The notes under the pieces: model-generated
Told to the model about the DNA's origin: nothing
Databases searched by the model: none
Seen by the model: the letters and a program-made list of their open reading frames with translations, nothing else
Shown here: piece after piece, positions 1-5,190 of the stretch
Layout: each line of letters begins with the position of its first letter
Numbering within the stretch: position 1 is the first letter of the stretch
Assembly (NCBI GenBank): GCA_903927495.1
Contig: CAIYNH010000148.1
Location: 1-16,094 of the forward strand
Length of the DNA stretch: 16,094 nucleotides
Reading direction: 5' to 3'
DNA from: an uncultured beta proteobacterium
GTDB taxonomy: Bacteria; Pseudomonadota; Gammaproteobacteria; Burkholderiales; Burkholderiaceae_C
Position numbers and translations under genes: made by a program

Positions 1-81
1 CAGGCAATGACACCCTCAAGCGCTTGGTGCGCGACACCGCTGTTGGTGCACCCGGACTGCGAACGCATTTTTCGGTGCAAG
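1..81. repeat. Composite repeat, copy 1 (cut by window edge)
   Basis: Positions 1-81 match 1322-1402 at 80 of 81 bases; the only mismatch is T at 8 against C at 1329. The first 40 bases recur a third time at 177-216. The segment holds the short inverted repeat GGTG-CGCGA-CACC. It sits directly before copy 2, so the left edge carries a head-to-tail pair. It lies between the parts of the window that look coding, and I see no gene in it. Confidence 0.9.
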
Positions 82-87
82 GGAATT

Positions 88-216
88 AATCGGCGTCAGA
101 CTCCAATTTGTCATGCCGGACGCGATCCGGCATCCAGAAAGTCAGGGGTATGGATTGCGGATCGGGTCCGCAATGACAGGCAACGACACCCTCAAGCGCT
201 TGGTGCGCGACACCGC
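88..216. repeat. Composite repeat, copy 2
   Basis: This block aligns with 1231-1361 with few mismatches and a small indel near 153. In order it contains the GGCGTCAGACTCCAATTTGT motif (91-110), a GTCATGCCGGA / GATCCGGCATCC palindrome (111-134), a GGATTGCGGATCGGGTCCGC / CAATGAC palindrome (152-177), and the 40-bp segment that begins copy 1. It resembles the intergenic palindromic repeats common in proteobacteria. Short peptides read across it are probably not real. Confidence 0.85.
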
Positions 217-412
217 CGACGTGGCTGCAAAAATGGAGCGCGAGTTTGACGAGCAGGGTCTTGCAGATGTGCAATCTGGGCGCGTTGGCAAGGCCGATAT
301 GGTGGCAATCAAAGGAGTAACATTCCCTCGTGAGGCAACACGGCGGTCAGGATAGTTGACATCGACCACCGGATCGTAGTCCGGTATGGCGGTGCACCCA
401 AGCTGGACTGAC
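217..412 (+). pseudogene. Unidentified coding-like fragment next to repeat copy 2
   Basis: After the repeat, an open frame runs to TAG at 353-355 and continues in the same frame to TGA at 410-412. The translated part (ending VTFPREATRRSG, then VDIDHRIVVRYGG after the stop) has a protein-like mix of charged and hydrophobic residues, unlike the repeat-derived peptides around it. There is no credible start codon or ribosome binding site after the repeat. I do not recognise the family. It may be the 3' end of a gene interrupted by the repeat and a later stop, or it may be chance. A degenerate hairpin ACCGGA-TCGTAG-TCCGGT lies at 368-385. Confidence 0.25.
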
Positions 413-422
413 CCCAACTAAT

Positions 423-692
423 TCACAGATGTCCACTGACAAACTTGTGGAGCAAACTGGCCGCAAACGTCTGATACGGAACACCTTCTTCAAGAGCGCG
501 GGCCTGCAGACTCTTTAGATCCCTGCTTGAGATGCGAATGTTCAGACGCTGATCCTTCTTGAACGTTGCCTCGGCCACCACACGGTGCGCCTTGATCTGC
601 TTTGCCATGCCGCTTACTGGCTTCAGAGTGCCTGCCTCCCATGCCTGCAATATCTCCAACTCTTCATCGTCGATCAGTGGCGTTGCTTTCAT
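423..692 (-). CDS. BrnA/CopG-like antitoxin of a type II TA pair
   Basis: This 89-aa protein should neutralise the toxin encoded just upstream and repress their shared promoter. The C-terminal half (about residues 45-89) reads as a ribbon-helix-helix type DNA-binding domain: a short strand (RLNIRIS), then helices SRDLKSLQARALEEG and PYQTFAASLLHKF. The N-terminal half (acidic DDEELEIL, then WEAGTLKPV) would be the toxin-contacting part, as in CopG/BrnA antitoxins. Its ATG overlaps the toxin stop by four bases (ATGA, 689-692), so translation is probably coupled. Toxin-before-antitoxin order matches brnTA. The family call is from sequence style only; other CopG-type antitoxins are possible. Confidence 0.75.
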   Translation of the reverse strand: MKATPLIDDEELEILQAWEAGTLKPVSGMAKQIKAHRVVAEATFKKDQRLNIRISSRDLKSLQARALEEGVPYQTFAASLLHKFVSGHL

Positions 693-973
693 GACTTACT
701 CCTGAATTGCTTGGTGGCTTTGCGACTTGGAATGATGGTTTTCAGAAAAATTTCTGCTTCAGTTTCGACAAAGGGCACGGCATAGACGTAATCGTCAACC
801 TGGACCATCGAAATTTTCTGCCCGGGGTACCTTTGCTGATTGGGGTGTTCAAGCACCGCCAACTCATTGCCGCTGGCGATTTCAAAAACAATCCGCTCAA
901 ACGAGATGCCCCGCTGTGCTAGCAACAAGTGGTTCTTTTCAGGGTCCCAGTTGAAGTATTTCTGGTCAACCAT
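689..973 (-). CDS. BrnT-like (DUF497) ribonuclease toxin
   Basis: This 94-aa protein has the typical BrnT layout. It starts with FNWDPEKNHLLLAQRGISFE (the family's F-W-D-x-x-K-x-x-x-N-x-x-K/R-x-G-I/V-S-F motif, residues 7-26). A central hydrophobic strand region follows (DDYVYAVPFV, residues 60-69), and the end is IIPSRKATKQF, matching the family's R-I-I-S-A-R-K-A. Known BrnT proteins are RelE-fold RNases that inhibit translation and are bound by BrnA. It is the first gene of the operon, with a strong promoter that puts transcription start at or next to the ATG. I see no Shine-Dalgarno sequence, which suggests a leaderless message. Length and motifs look intact. Confidence 0.8.
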   Translation of the reverse strand: MVDQKYFNWDPEKNHLLLAQRGISFERIVFEIASGNELAVLEHPNQQRYPGQKISMVQVDDYVYAVPFVETEAEIFLKTIIPSRKATKQFRSKS

Positions 974-993
974 GTGTGCATTTTAGACACACA
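973..993. promoter_or_regulatory. Possible autoregulatory operator over the brnT -10 box
   Basis: TGTGTG (973-978) and CACACA (988-993) form an inverted repeat around the -10 box and start codon. Antitoxins of this class usually repress their own promoter, so this is a plausible binding site. The assignment is inference from position and symmetry. Confidence 0.4.
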
Positions 994-1007
994 CAAAATT
1001 TTGTCAA
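980..1007 (-). promoter_or_regulatory. Sigma-70-like promoter of the brnT/brnA-like operon
   Basis: On the minus strand a perfect TTGACA (-35, at 1002-1007) is followed after 16 bases by TAAAAT (-10, at 980-985). Only six bases separate the -10 box from the ATG at 973, so transcription should begin at or within a base or two of the start codon. Confidence 0.7.
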
Positions 1008-1060
1008 TGATGATGTCGCTTCCGAAGGGAAAGAGGCAGCGATGCCAACGACCTACGCTG

Positions 1061-1170
1061 TCATGCCGGACATGATCCGGGGACGCAATGACAATGCTGC
1101 GCCAGCTCTGAATGGCCGTGGCGATCCATGGCTAGCGTGGCACTGGATCCCGGATCAATGTCCGGGATGA
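1061..1170. repeat. Inverted pair of palindromic repeats
   Basis: GTCATGCCGGACATGATCCG (from 1061) and, in opposite orientation, CCCGGATCAATGTCCGGGAT (ending near 1168) flank about 65 bases. Each arm is itself a hairpin of the GTCATNCCGGA type, and the two arms can also pair with each other. The 974-1230 interval contains only this element and short GGAAATC direct repeats near 1179-1204. I see no gene in it. Confidence 0.75.
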
Positions 1171-1200
1171 CAATTTCTGGGGAAATCGGAGGAAATCGGA

Positions 1201-1260
1201 AATCGGGGTCAGACTCTAATTTGTCAGGGAAATCGGGGTCAGACTCCAATTTGTCATGCC
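1201..1260. repeat. Tandem 30-bp duplication of the GGGGTCAGACT motif
   Basis: Positions 1201-1226 and 1231-1256 are the same sequence with one mismatch (T1217 against C1247), giving a 30-bp period. Each contains GGGGTCAGACT, then CTAATTTGTCA or CCAATTTGTCA. The second unit leads directly into composite repeat copy 3. Confidence 0.9.
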
Positions 1261-1402
1261 GGACCTGATCCGGCATCCAGAAAGTCCGAGGGGCATGGAT
1301 TGCGGATCGGGTCCGCAATGACAGGCAACGACACCCTCAAGCGCTTGGTGCGCGACACCGCTGTTGGTGCACCCGGACTGCGAACGCATTTTTCGGTGCA
1401 AG
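1231..1402. repeat. Composite repeat, copy 3 (most complete)
   Basis: This copy combines all modules seen in copies 1 and 2. They are the GGGGTCAG motif, the GTCATGCCGGA palindrome, the GGATTGCGGATCGGGTCCGC palindrome, the 40-bp segment (1322-1361) and the 41-bp extension to 1402. It lies between the brnTA-like and parDE cassettes, in the same orientation as copies 1 and 2. The remaining 1403-1472 up to the parE stop holds a short palindrome AACCCGGGTT (1431-1440) and no evident gene. Confidence 0.9.
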
Positions 1403-1472
1403 CGCCTCGGTCTCGGTCAAATCGGGCACTAACCCGGGTTTCCCCTCGCATCGACCTCGCTTGGCCAGCTTG

Positions 1473-1829
1473 CTAATGCAAATCGTCTGCTGGTAGATGT
1501 CTGTGCAGATCCATGCTGTCGTGCAAGATTCGCAGCACATCGATGATCTGGTCACCTTGCGTGTGCCCTGCCTGGAAAATCACGAAATGCCGCCCCTTGC
1601 GTCCCTTGCGAGCAACATGCAAGGTGTACAGGTTTGGCCCGATTTCGCTGCGCACCTTCACACCAATAATTTCAGGGCCGGCACACAAATCTTCAAGGGC
1701 AGTGGCCAGTGTATCGGCATAGGTCCGAGCTTGATCAAGCCCAAATTGATCTACCGTCCACTGCAAAATGTCTTGGTAGTCTTCTTGTGCTGTCGCCGCA
1801 AGACGCACGCGCCAATCGCTTGCAGCCAC
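1473..1829 (-). CDS. parE: ParE/RelE-superfamily toxin
   Basis: This 118-aa protein is the toxin of a type II pair; ParE proteins poison DNA gyrase. Visible family features are the N-terminal strand and long helical hairpin (WRVRLAATAQEDYQDILQWT, residues 6-25, and FGLDQARTYADTL, residues 29-41), the central VRSEIGPNLYTLHV segment, and the typical ending DQIIDVLRILHDSMDLHRHL. The start is GTG at 1829, sharing its G with the antitoxin stop (TAGTG), so translation depends on the upstream gene. It is slightly longer than many ParE proteins, at both ends. No frameshift or missing block is visible, so it is likely functional. Confidence 0.85.
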   Translation of the reverse strand: MAASDWRVRLAATAQEDYQDILQWTVDQFGLDQARTYADTLATALEDLCAGPEIIGVKVRSEIGPNLYTLHVARKGRKGRHFVIFQAGHTQGDQIIDVLRILHDSMDLHRHLPADDLH

Positions 1830-2107
1830 TATGCACCGAGCACTTTCGCTGTCAACGAAGACAGATGCTTCTTCAAACCGACCGGCGAATCAAAACTGGC
1901 ATACGCTCCAGCATTGATGTCAGCGATACCAAGGCGAGCTGCTTTCTTCAACGCCGTCAAACGAAACTTGTCTTCACTCTCCCGCAGTTCGATCAGCCGC
2001 AAACCTTCACGCAGAACCTCGCTGGCATTTTGGTACCGGCCAGACACAACCAAGTTTTCAACAAAGTGCGCTTGATGCTCAGTGAGGACCACATTTTTTG
2101 TTGGCAT
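1829..2107 (-). CDS. parD: ParD-type ribbon-helix-helix antitoxin
   Basis: This 92-aa antitoxin is paired with the ParE toxin immediately downstream. Residues 1-45 match the ParD ribbon-helix-helix domain: NVVLTEHQAHFVENLVVSG, then GRYQNASEVLREGLRLIE. The rest is an extended toxin-wrapping tail ending LSSLTAKVLGA. The antitoxin-first order is standard for parDE. A weak GAAAG precedes the ATG. The promoter contains a near-perfect palindrome, and a similar half-site overlaps the start codon, as expected for autorepression by a ribbon-helix-helix protein. The gene appears intact. Confidence 0.88.
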   Translation of the reverse strand: MPTKNVVLTEHQAHFVENLVVSGRYQNASEVLREGLRLIELRESEDKFRLTALKKAARLGIADINAGAYASFDSPVGLKKHLSSLTAKVLGA

Positions 2108-2148
2108 ATCAATCTTTCACAAGCATGATGAATGGCATATTATGCCAA
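2101..2148. promoter_or_regulatory. Putative ParD operator: palindrome plus half-site
   Basis: TGGCATATTATGCCA (2133-2147) is a perfect seven-base inverted repeat with one central base, overlapping the -10 box. TTGGCATA recurs at 2101-2108 over the parD start codon. Spacing and repetition fit cooperative binding by a ribbon-helix-helix repressor. Confidence 0.55.
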
Positions 2149-2166
2149 CACTCCACCCACAGACAA
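2139..2166 (-). promoter_or_regulatory. Putative parDE promoter
   Basis: On the minus strand TTGTCT (2161-2166) is separated by 16 bases from CATAAT (2139-2144, five of six matches to the -10 consensus). This predicts a leader of roughly 25 nt before parD. Confidence 0.5.
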
Positions 2167-2195
2167 ATCTATTCGTTTGCATGAAGAAATTGGTT

Positions 2196-2228
2196 GGGGT
2201 CAGAAATTTATTGGACTCCAATTTGTCA
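2196..2228. repeat. Interrupted copy of the GGGGTCAG...ACTCCAATTTGTCA motif
   Basis: The motif seen at 1205-1226 and 1235-1256 is present here as GGGGTCAG, an extra 11 bases (AAATTTATTGG), then ACTCCAATTTGTCA. The extra bases create the inverted repeat ATTGGA-C-TCCAAT. It marks the point where the glycosyltransferase-like fragment stops matching. Confidence 0.8.
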
Positions 2229-2329
2229 CGCATAAAGGCCTTGCCGGCACTCCGGCGGCCCATGATCTTGTTGGCCGTGGAGTAGGCGTCGCCAGCGTAG
2301 TAAATGGCGAAAGAAGGGGACTTATTCAT
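2229..2329 (-). pseudogene. Truncated glycosyltransferase-like N-terminus
   Basis: About 34 codons from ATG at 2329 read MNKSPSFAIYYAGDAYST, then NKIMGRRSAGKAFMR. I associate this start with family-1-like glycosyltransferases (the Y-S-T-x-x-K-x-M-G-R-x-x-A-G motif). After the final Arg the frame runs straight into the GACAAATTGGAGTCC repeat and then meaningless sequence, so the catalytic body is missing. It has the same orientation as the methyltransferase/protease genes and may once have belonged to that surface-modification locus. The family call is from memory of sequence style and is tentative. Confidence 0.4.
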
Positions 2330-2373
2330 GGTTGTCAATTATCCGAGAAAACTTGCGCAAGCGCCGCCACTGG

Positions 2374-2493
2374 ATTGCGGGTCAAGCCCGCAATGACACT
2401 CCGGGGCCGCAATGACACTCCGGGGCCGCAATGACAATCGGGGGCCGCAATGACAATCGGGGGCCGCAATGACAATCGGGGGCCGCAATGACA
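2374..2493. repeat. 19-bp tandem repeat array grown from a palindromic repeat
   Basis: CCGCAATGAC begins at 2388, 2407, 2426, 2445, 2464 and 2483, an exact 19-bp period. The later units are CCGCAATGACAATCGGGGG and the earlier ones carry CACTC in place of CAATC. The array starts with the palindrome ATTGCGGG-TCAAG-CCCGCAAT (2374-2394), a common proteobacterial repeat, so it appears to have grown from one half of that element. It abuts the broken brnT. Confidence 0.92.
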
Positions 2494-2511
2494 CCTCAAC
2501 CCACACCCGGC

Positions 2512-2619
2512 CAGCGCTTGTATTTTGTCGCCTTTGTCGAGCGCGGGGAATCACGCCGGATTATTAGTTTGCGTAAAGCCAATGAACGAGAGGTTCAGAC
2601 CTATGTTGAAAACAGTTAA
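2512..2619 (+). pseudogene. C-terminal remnant of a second brnT-like toxin gene
   Basis: In frame to TAA at 2617-2619 the sequence reads RLYFVAFVERGESRRIISLR, then KANEREVQTYVENS. This is the characteristic BrnT C-terminus (R-I-I-S-x-R-K-A-N-x-R-E). The N-terminal half of the family, including the F-x-W-D start, is missing; upstream there is only the 19-bp tandem array. It overlaps the following brnA start by 17 bases, as in intact brnTA operons. It is almost certainly non-functional as a toxin, and no promoter is evident. Confidence 0.75.
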
Positions 2620-2818
2620 AACCCGTTTGGGTCGTGTCATCATTTTGCCGACACCCGAAGAAGATGCTTCCATCACCGCTGCGGCAATGTCTGACCCCGA
2701 TGCGATGCCATTCACAGATGCCGAATGGGCGCAGGTCAAGCCGTTGGTGCGCCGTGGCTGCCTGCTGGGCCCCTACCCCACCGCTGGTCCCCGCACGCCA
2801 GCAAAGTCAGCCCCATAG
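2603..2818 (+). pseudogene. BrnA-like antitoxin, probably 3'-truncated
   Basis: This 71-aa frame starts at ATG 2603 inside the brnT remnant. Residues 10-50 match the BrnA N-terminal region (RVIILPTPEEDASITAA, DPDAMPFTDAEW, VKPLVRRG). Intact BrnA proteins then continue into a ribbon-helix-helix DNA-binding domain. Here the sequence changes to a proline-rich tail (CLLGPYPTAGPRTPAKSAP) and stops, so the DNA-binding half is absent. Its 3' end overlaps the convergent protease gene by 12 bases. The junction probably reflects a deletion or recombination. A small expressed protein cannot be excluded. Confidence 0.65.
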
Positions 2819-4015
2819 TCCGCCATCGTCGTTGACAATAGTACGCATCGCCGTGAGTGTGACAACCCCGGGACCAAAACCACCCCCTACCGGATTAGTC
2901 ACATCGAGATAAAAAGTCTCATTGGGCTCAGGGGTAACGTCGCCAATGATCTCAACCGCAATCGCAGCCTGATTTTCGTTGGGGTAGAGCACCAGCACTC
3001 CATGCACGCCAAGGTAATCCTGGCCCGCAGTGGCACTACCGTCGCGGGTTGCATAGTCCACACGCAATAACAGGTTAGGGTCACTGCGCACGCCGGTGAA
3101 CTGCAGCAAGAAGTAGGCATAACTGGTGCCGCTGTTACCCTCAGAAACGGTTTTCTGCACCTGCTCCGCTTGAGTCGGGGCGTTCGGGTACTGGGCACGC
3201 AGGCTCTGATCGATCCACTGCTGGTAGTAGCTGACCCGTTGCCATGCGGCAATCTCACCAAAGCTGCTGTTGCTCAAGGCGTCGATGTCGGGTGTGGCGC
3301 TGGCGGACACCAGACTCGCGCAGTAGCTGGCAATGCCAGCCACCTGTCCGTTGATGAAGGCCGGGCCACCACTGTCACCCGGCGAAATCAAGCCTTCGTT
3401 TTGTCCCAGACCCGTTCCAGGCAGGCTCATCAGGCGGCCCAGCGCATCCTGGGCAGTGCTGCCGTTGTCGAAATCCGCAATCAATTGAGTGCCCGGCGTC
3501 GGGGTCCAGGCCATGCCCGAGCCAAGCCAACTCTTGAGCGTTGCCGCATCCGCATCAAACTGGTTGCTGGCTTTGAGCCGTACTGAGTCGCCGCTGTAGT
3601 TTGTCAGCACGCCCGTGGCACCGGTACCGGGCTGGCCATAACCGACCATCGTCAGCGTTTGGCCAATTTCGTCGCTGCTGCGATACAGGTCATATCGTTC
3701 TGCCGTGACAGGTGCACTGGCCAATAGCCACACCAGAGCGAGATCATTGTTGTCTTGCGTAGCCTCGTAGGAGGGGCAAAGCACGACCGTGCTGGCTGCG
3801 ATGCTCTGATTTCCGGCCGTCGTTTCAAACGAGACACTGGTGCCCACTGTACCGTTGGCAAACAAGTGCGCAGATGTCAGAACAGCGTGGCCGTCATAGA
3901 GAAGCACACCGGTGCCGTAATTGCCACCGATGGTAATGCGCACTACCCCATCAAAGCCTGCGCCAATGCCGGCGCGGTTACGCTCGTCGGTGTAAGAGGT
4001 GACCGTGGTGACCAT
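2807..4015 (-). CDS. Trypsin-like serine protease with Calx-beta domain, possibly C-terminally truncated
   Basis: This 402-aa protein has a chymotrypsin-fold catalytic domain at about residues 15-275: His50 in LTSAH, Asp91 in NNDLAL, and Ser215 in GDSGGPAF. Residues about 287-396 form a Calx-beta type domain (SEGNSGTSYAYF, the YATRDGSATAGQDY motif, ending TIVNDD). It starts MVTTVTSYTDERN with no signal peptide. In proteins of this style export usually depends on a C-terminal RTX/type I signal, but the protein ends six residues after NDD, exactly where the broken brnA sequence meets it. Truncation is therefore suspected. It is the last gene of the methyltransferase group, 15 nt after the preceding stop. 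A role in processing surface proteins is inference. Confidence 0.8.
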   Translation of the reverse strand: MVTTVTSYTDERNRAGIGAGFDGVVRITIGGNYGTGVLLYDGHAVLTSAHLFANGTVGTSVSFETTAGNQSIAASTVVLCPSYEATQDNNDLALVWLLASAPVTAERYDLYRSSDEIGQTLTMVGYGQPGTGATGVLTNYSGDSVRLKASNQFDADAATLKSWLGSGMAWTPTPGTQLIADFDNGSTAQDALGRLMSLPGTGLGQNEGLISPGDSGGPAFINGQVAGIASYCASLVSASATPDIDALSNSSFGEIAAWQRVSYYQQWIDQSLRAQYPNAPTQAEQVQKTVSEGNSGTSYAYFLLQFTGVRSDPNLLLRVDYATRDGSATAGQDYLGVHGVLVLYPNENQAAIAVEIIGDVTPEPNETFYLDVTNPVGGGFGPGVVTLTAMRTIVNDDGGLWG

Positions 4016-4030
4016 GGGTCAAGTGCAAGC

Positions 4031-4594
4031 TCACGCCTTCACGGCCTTGAGTTTGACCTGCAGTTCCTTGACCAGACCCCACTGCTGGTCACCCATTGCG
4101 CGCAACTGGTCCTTGGTCAGCTCCCCTGCCTGCACCTTCTGCCACCACAGCGGGTCATAGACCTGCAGTGCTTCGGTGATCTCAAAGTCCACCTGCATCA
4201 CATGGGCCAGCATGGTGTAGTTGGCACGCTTGGCAATCCATTCGTCGTTCTGCTTCTTCGACATCATCCTGAAGGTCAGCGGCGTAAAGGCGCGCACATG
4301 GGTTGGGTCTGACCACCAGGTATCGTGCCGGAAGTGCGGCACATGAATTTCGATGATGCCCTCGGGGGTAATGACGCGGTACAGCTCACGCATTACGCGG
4401 GTGAAGGTTGGGAAGTCGGCACCCACATGTTCGAGCACATGCTTCATCAGGATGTAATCAAAGCTGCTGTCTGCCAGCGGCCAGGGCGTTTGCTCAATGT
4501 CGAGCTGAATGTCGGGCGAACATTCGGCAAAGTTGTCGGCATTGACAAAGCCCTCACGCTTGTCAAAGCCACAGCCGAGGTTGAGTTTTCTCAT
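4031..4594 (-). CDS. Class I SAM-dependent methyltransferase (small)
   Basis: This 187-aa Rossmann-fold methyltransferase shows motif I as KLNLGCGFD (residues 3-11), an acidic residue at D20 that would bind the SAM ribose, DYILMKHVLEHV (about 46-57), and VITPEGIIEIHVPHF (about 74-88). The C-terminal part has aromatic residues (DPTHVRAFTPLTF, DPLWWQKV) typical of methyltransferases found in glycan and polysaccharide clusters. The substrate cannot be read from the sequence. Its ATG overlaps the stop of the upstream methyltransferase by four bases (4591-4594), and no Shine-Dalgarno is visible, so coupled translation is likely. Confidence 0.82.
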   Translation of the reverse strand: MRKLNLGCGFDKREGFVNADNFAECSPDIQLDIEQTPWPLADSSFDYILMKHVLEHVGADFPTFTRVMRELYRVITPEGIIEIHVPHFRHDTWWSDPTHVRAFTPLTFRMMSKKQNDEWIAKRANYTMLAHVMQVDFEITEALQVYDPLWWQKVQAGELTKDQLRAMGDQQWGLVKELQVKLKAVKA

Positions 4595-5190
4595 GGAAAG
4601 TGCGCCATTGCCATTTCGCGCAAGGCTGCCTGTGTCAACGGCTCAATGGTAGCCAGCGTCCAAAGCTCAAAAAAGGGATATTCACGGCGCTTGGCGACTA
4701 TGGTGGTAAAACCGGCCGCCTGTAATGTGCCTGTTAGCACCTTCTGGGTAAAGCCACAGCGGTGCGCCATGTAGAGATTGCCCTGGCTCATAGCGGGCCG
4801 AAGCCCGTACAGAATGTCCAATGGGGTAATCGGGCCTGCTGGCGATTGGTAGGCCGCCTCTGTCAATTTGTCTTGGGCAACCAACGCACAAACTGATTGC
4901 AAATCGGGGCAGGTAATGATCACAAAGCCATCAGGCTTGAGCACGCGCTTGAATTCCGAAAGCGCCTGTGGCACCTCGTGCGGGTAAAGATGCTCAATGT
5001 TGTGGCTGGAGAAGATGGCATCAACGGATTCAGAGGCAACCGCCGACATGTCGAGCATGGTGCCGACGATGTCGGGATTGACACTTTGGTCGATGTCCAG
5101 GCGCAATTCGGTCCAGTCAGGCGTATTGAAACCTGCTGTGGTTCGGTCTTTGCCTTTAGGACCGCAGCCGACGTGGAGAAAGGTTTTCAT
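4591..5190 (-). CDS. Class I SAM-dependent methyltransferase
   Basis: This 199-aa methyltransferase has FLHVGCGPKGKD (motif I, residues 4-15), ELRLDID (28-34), VDAIFSSHNIEHLYPHE (56-72) and VLKPDGFVIITCPDL (83-97). It has the same general type as the next gene but is clearly diverged, with an inserted segment around residues 103-140 (GLRPAMSQGNLYMAHRCGF) that may line the substrate site. The ATG follows the upstream TAG directly (5190/5191) with no spacer, so it is translated as part of the same message. The pair probably acts on a glycan or surface component, which is inferred only from the neighbours. Confidence 0.82.
   Translation of the reverse strand: MKTFLHVGCGPKGKDRTTAGFNTPDWTELRLDIDQSVNPDIVGTMLDMSAVASESVDAIFSSHNIEHLYPHEVPQALSEFKRVLKPDGFVIITCPDLQSVCALVAQDKLTEAAYQSPAGPITPLDILYGLRPAMSQGNLYMAHRCGFTQKVLTGTLQAAGFTTIVAKRREYPFFELWTLATIEPLTQAALREMAMAHFP

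Noticed and set aside
86..417. Short minus-strand frames over the left repeats (peptides such as CHCGPDPQS and ADPIRNP)
   Set aside because: These peptides are the usual translations of intergenic palindromic repeats and recur at each copy; no start signals or conserved domain.
2374..2493. CRISPR array
   Set aside because: The units are directly contiguous at 19 bp with no unique spacers and no cas genes nearby; it is a simple tandem repeat.
2339..2554. Minus-strand frame over the 19-bp tandem array
   Set aside because: It encodes only the translated tandem repeat (CHCG/IAAP-type periods) and has no credible gene features.
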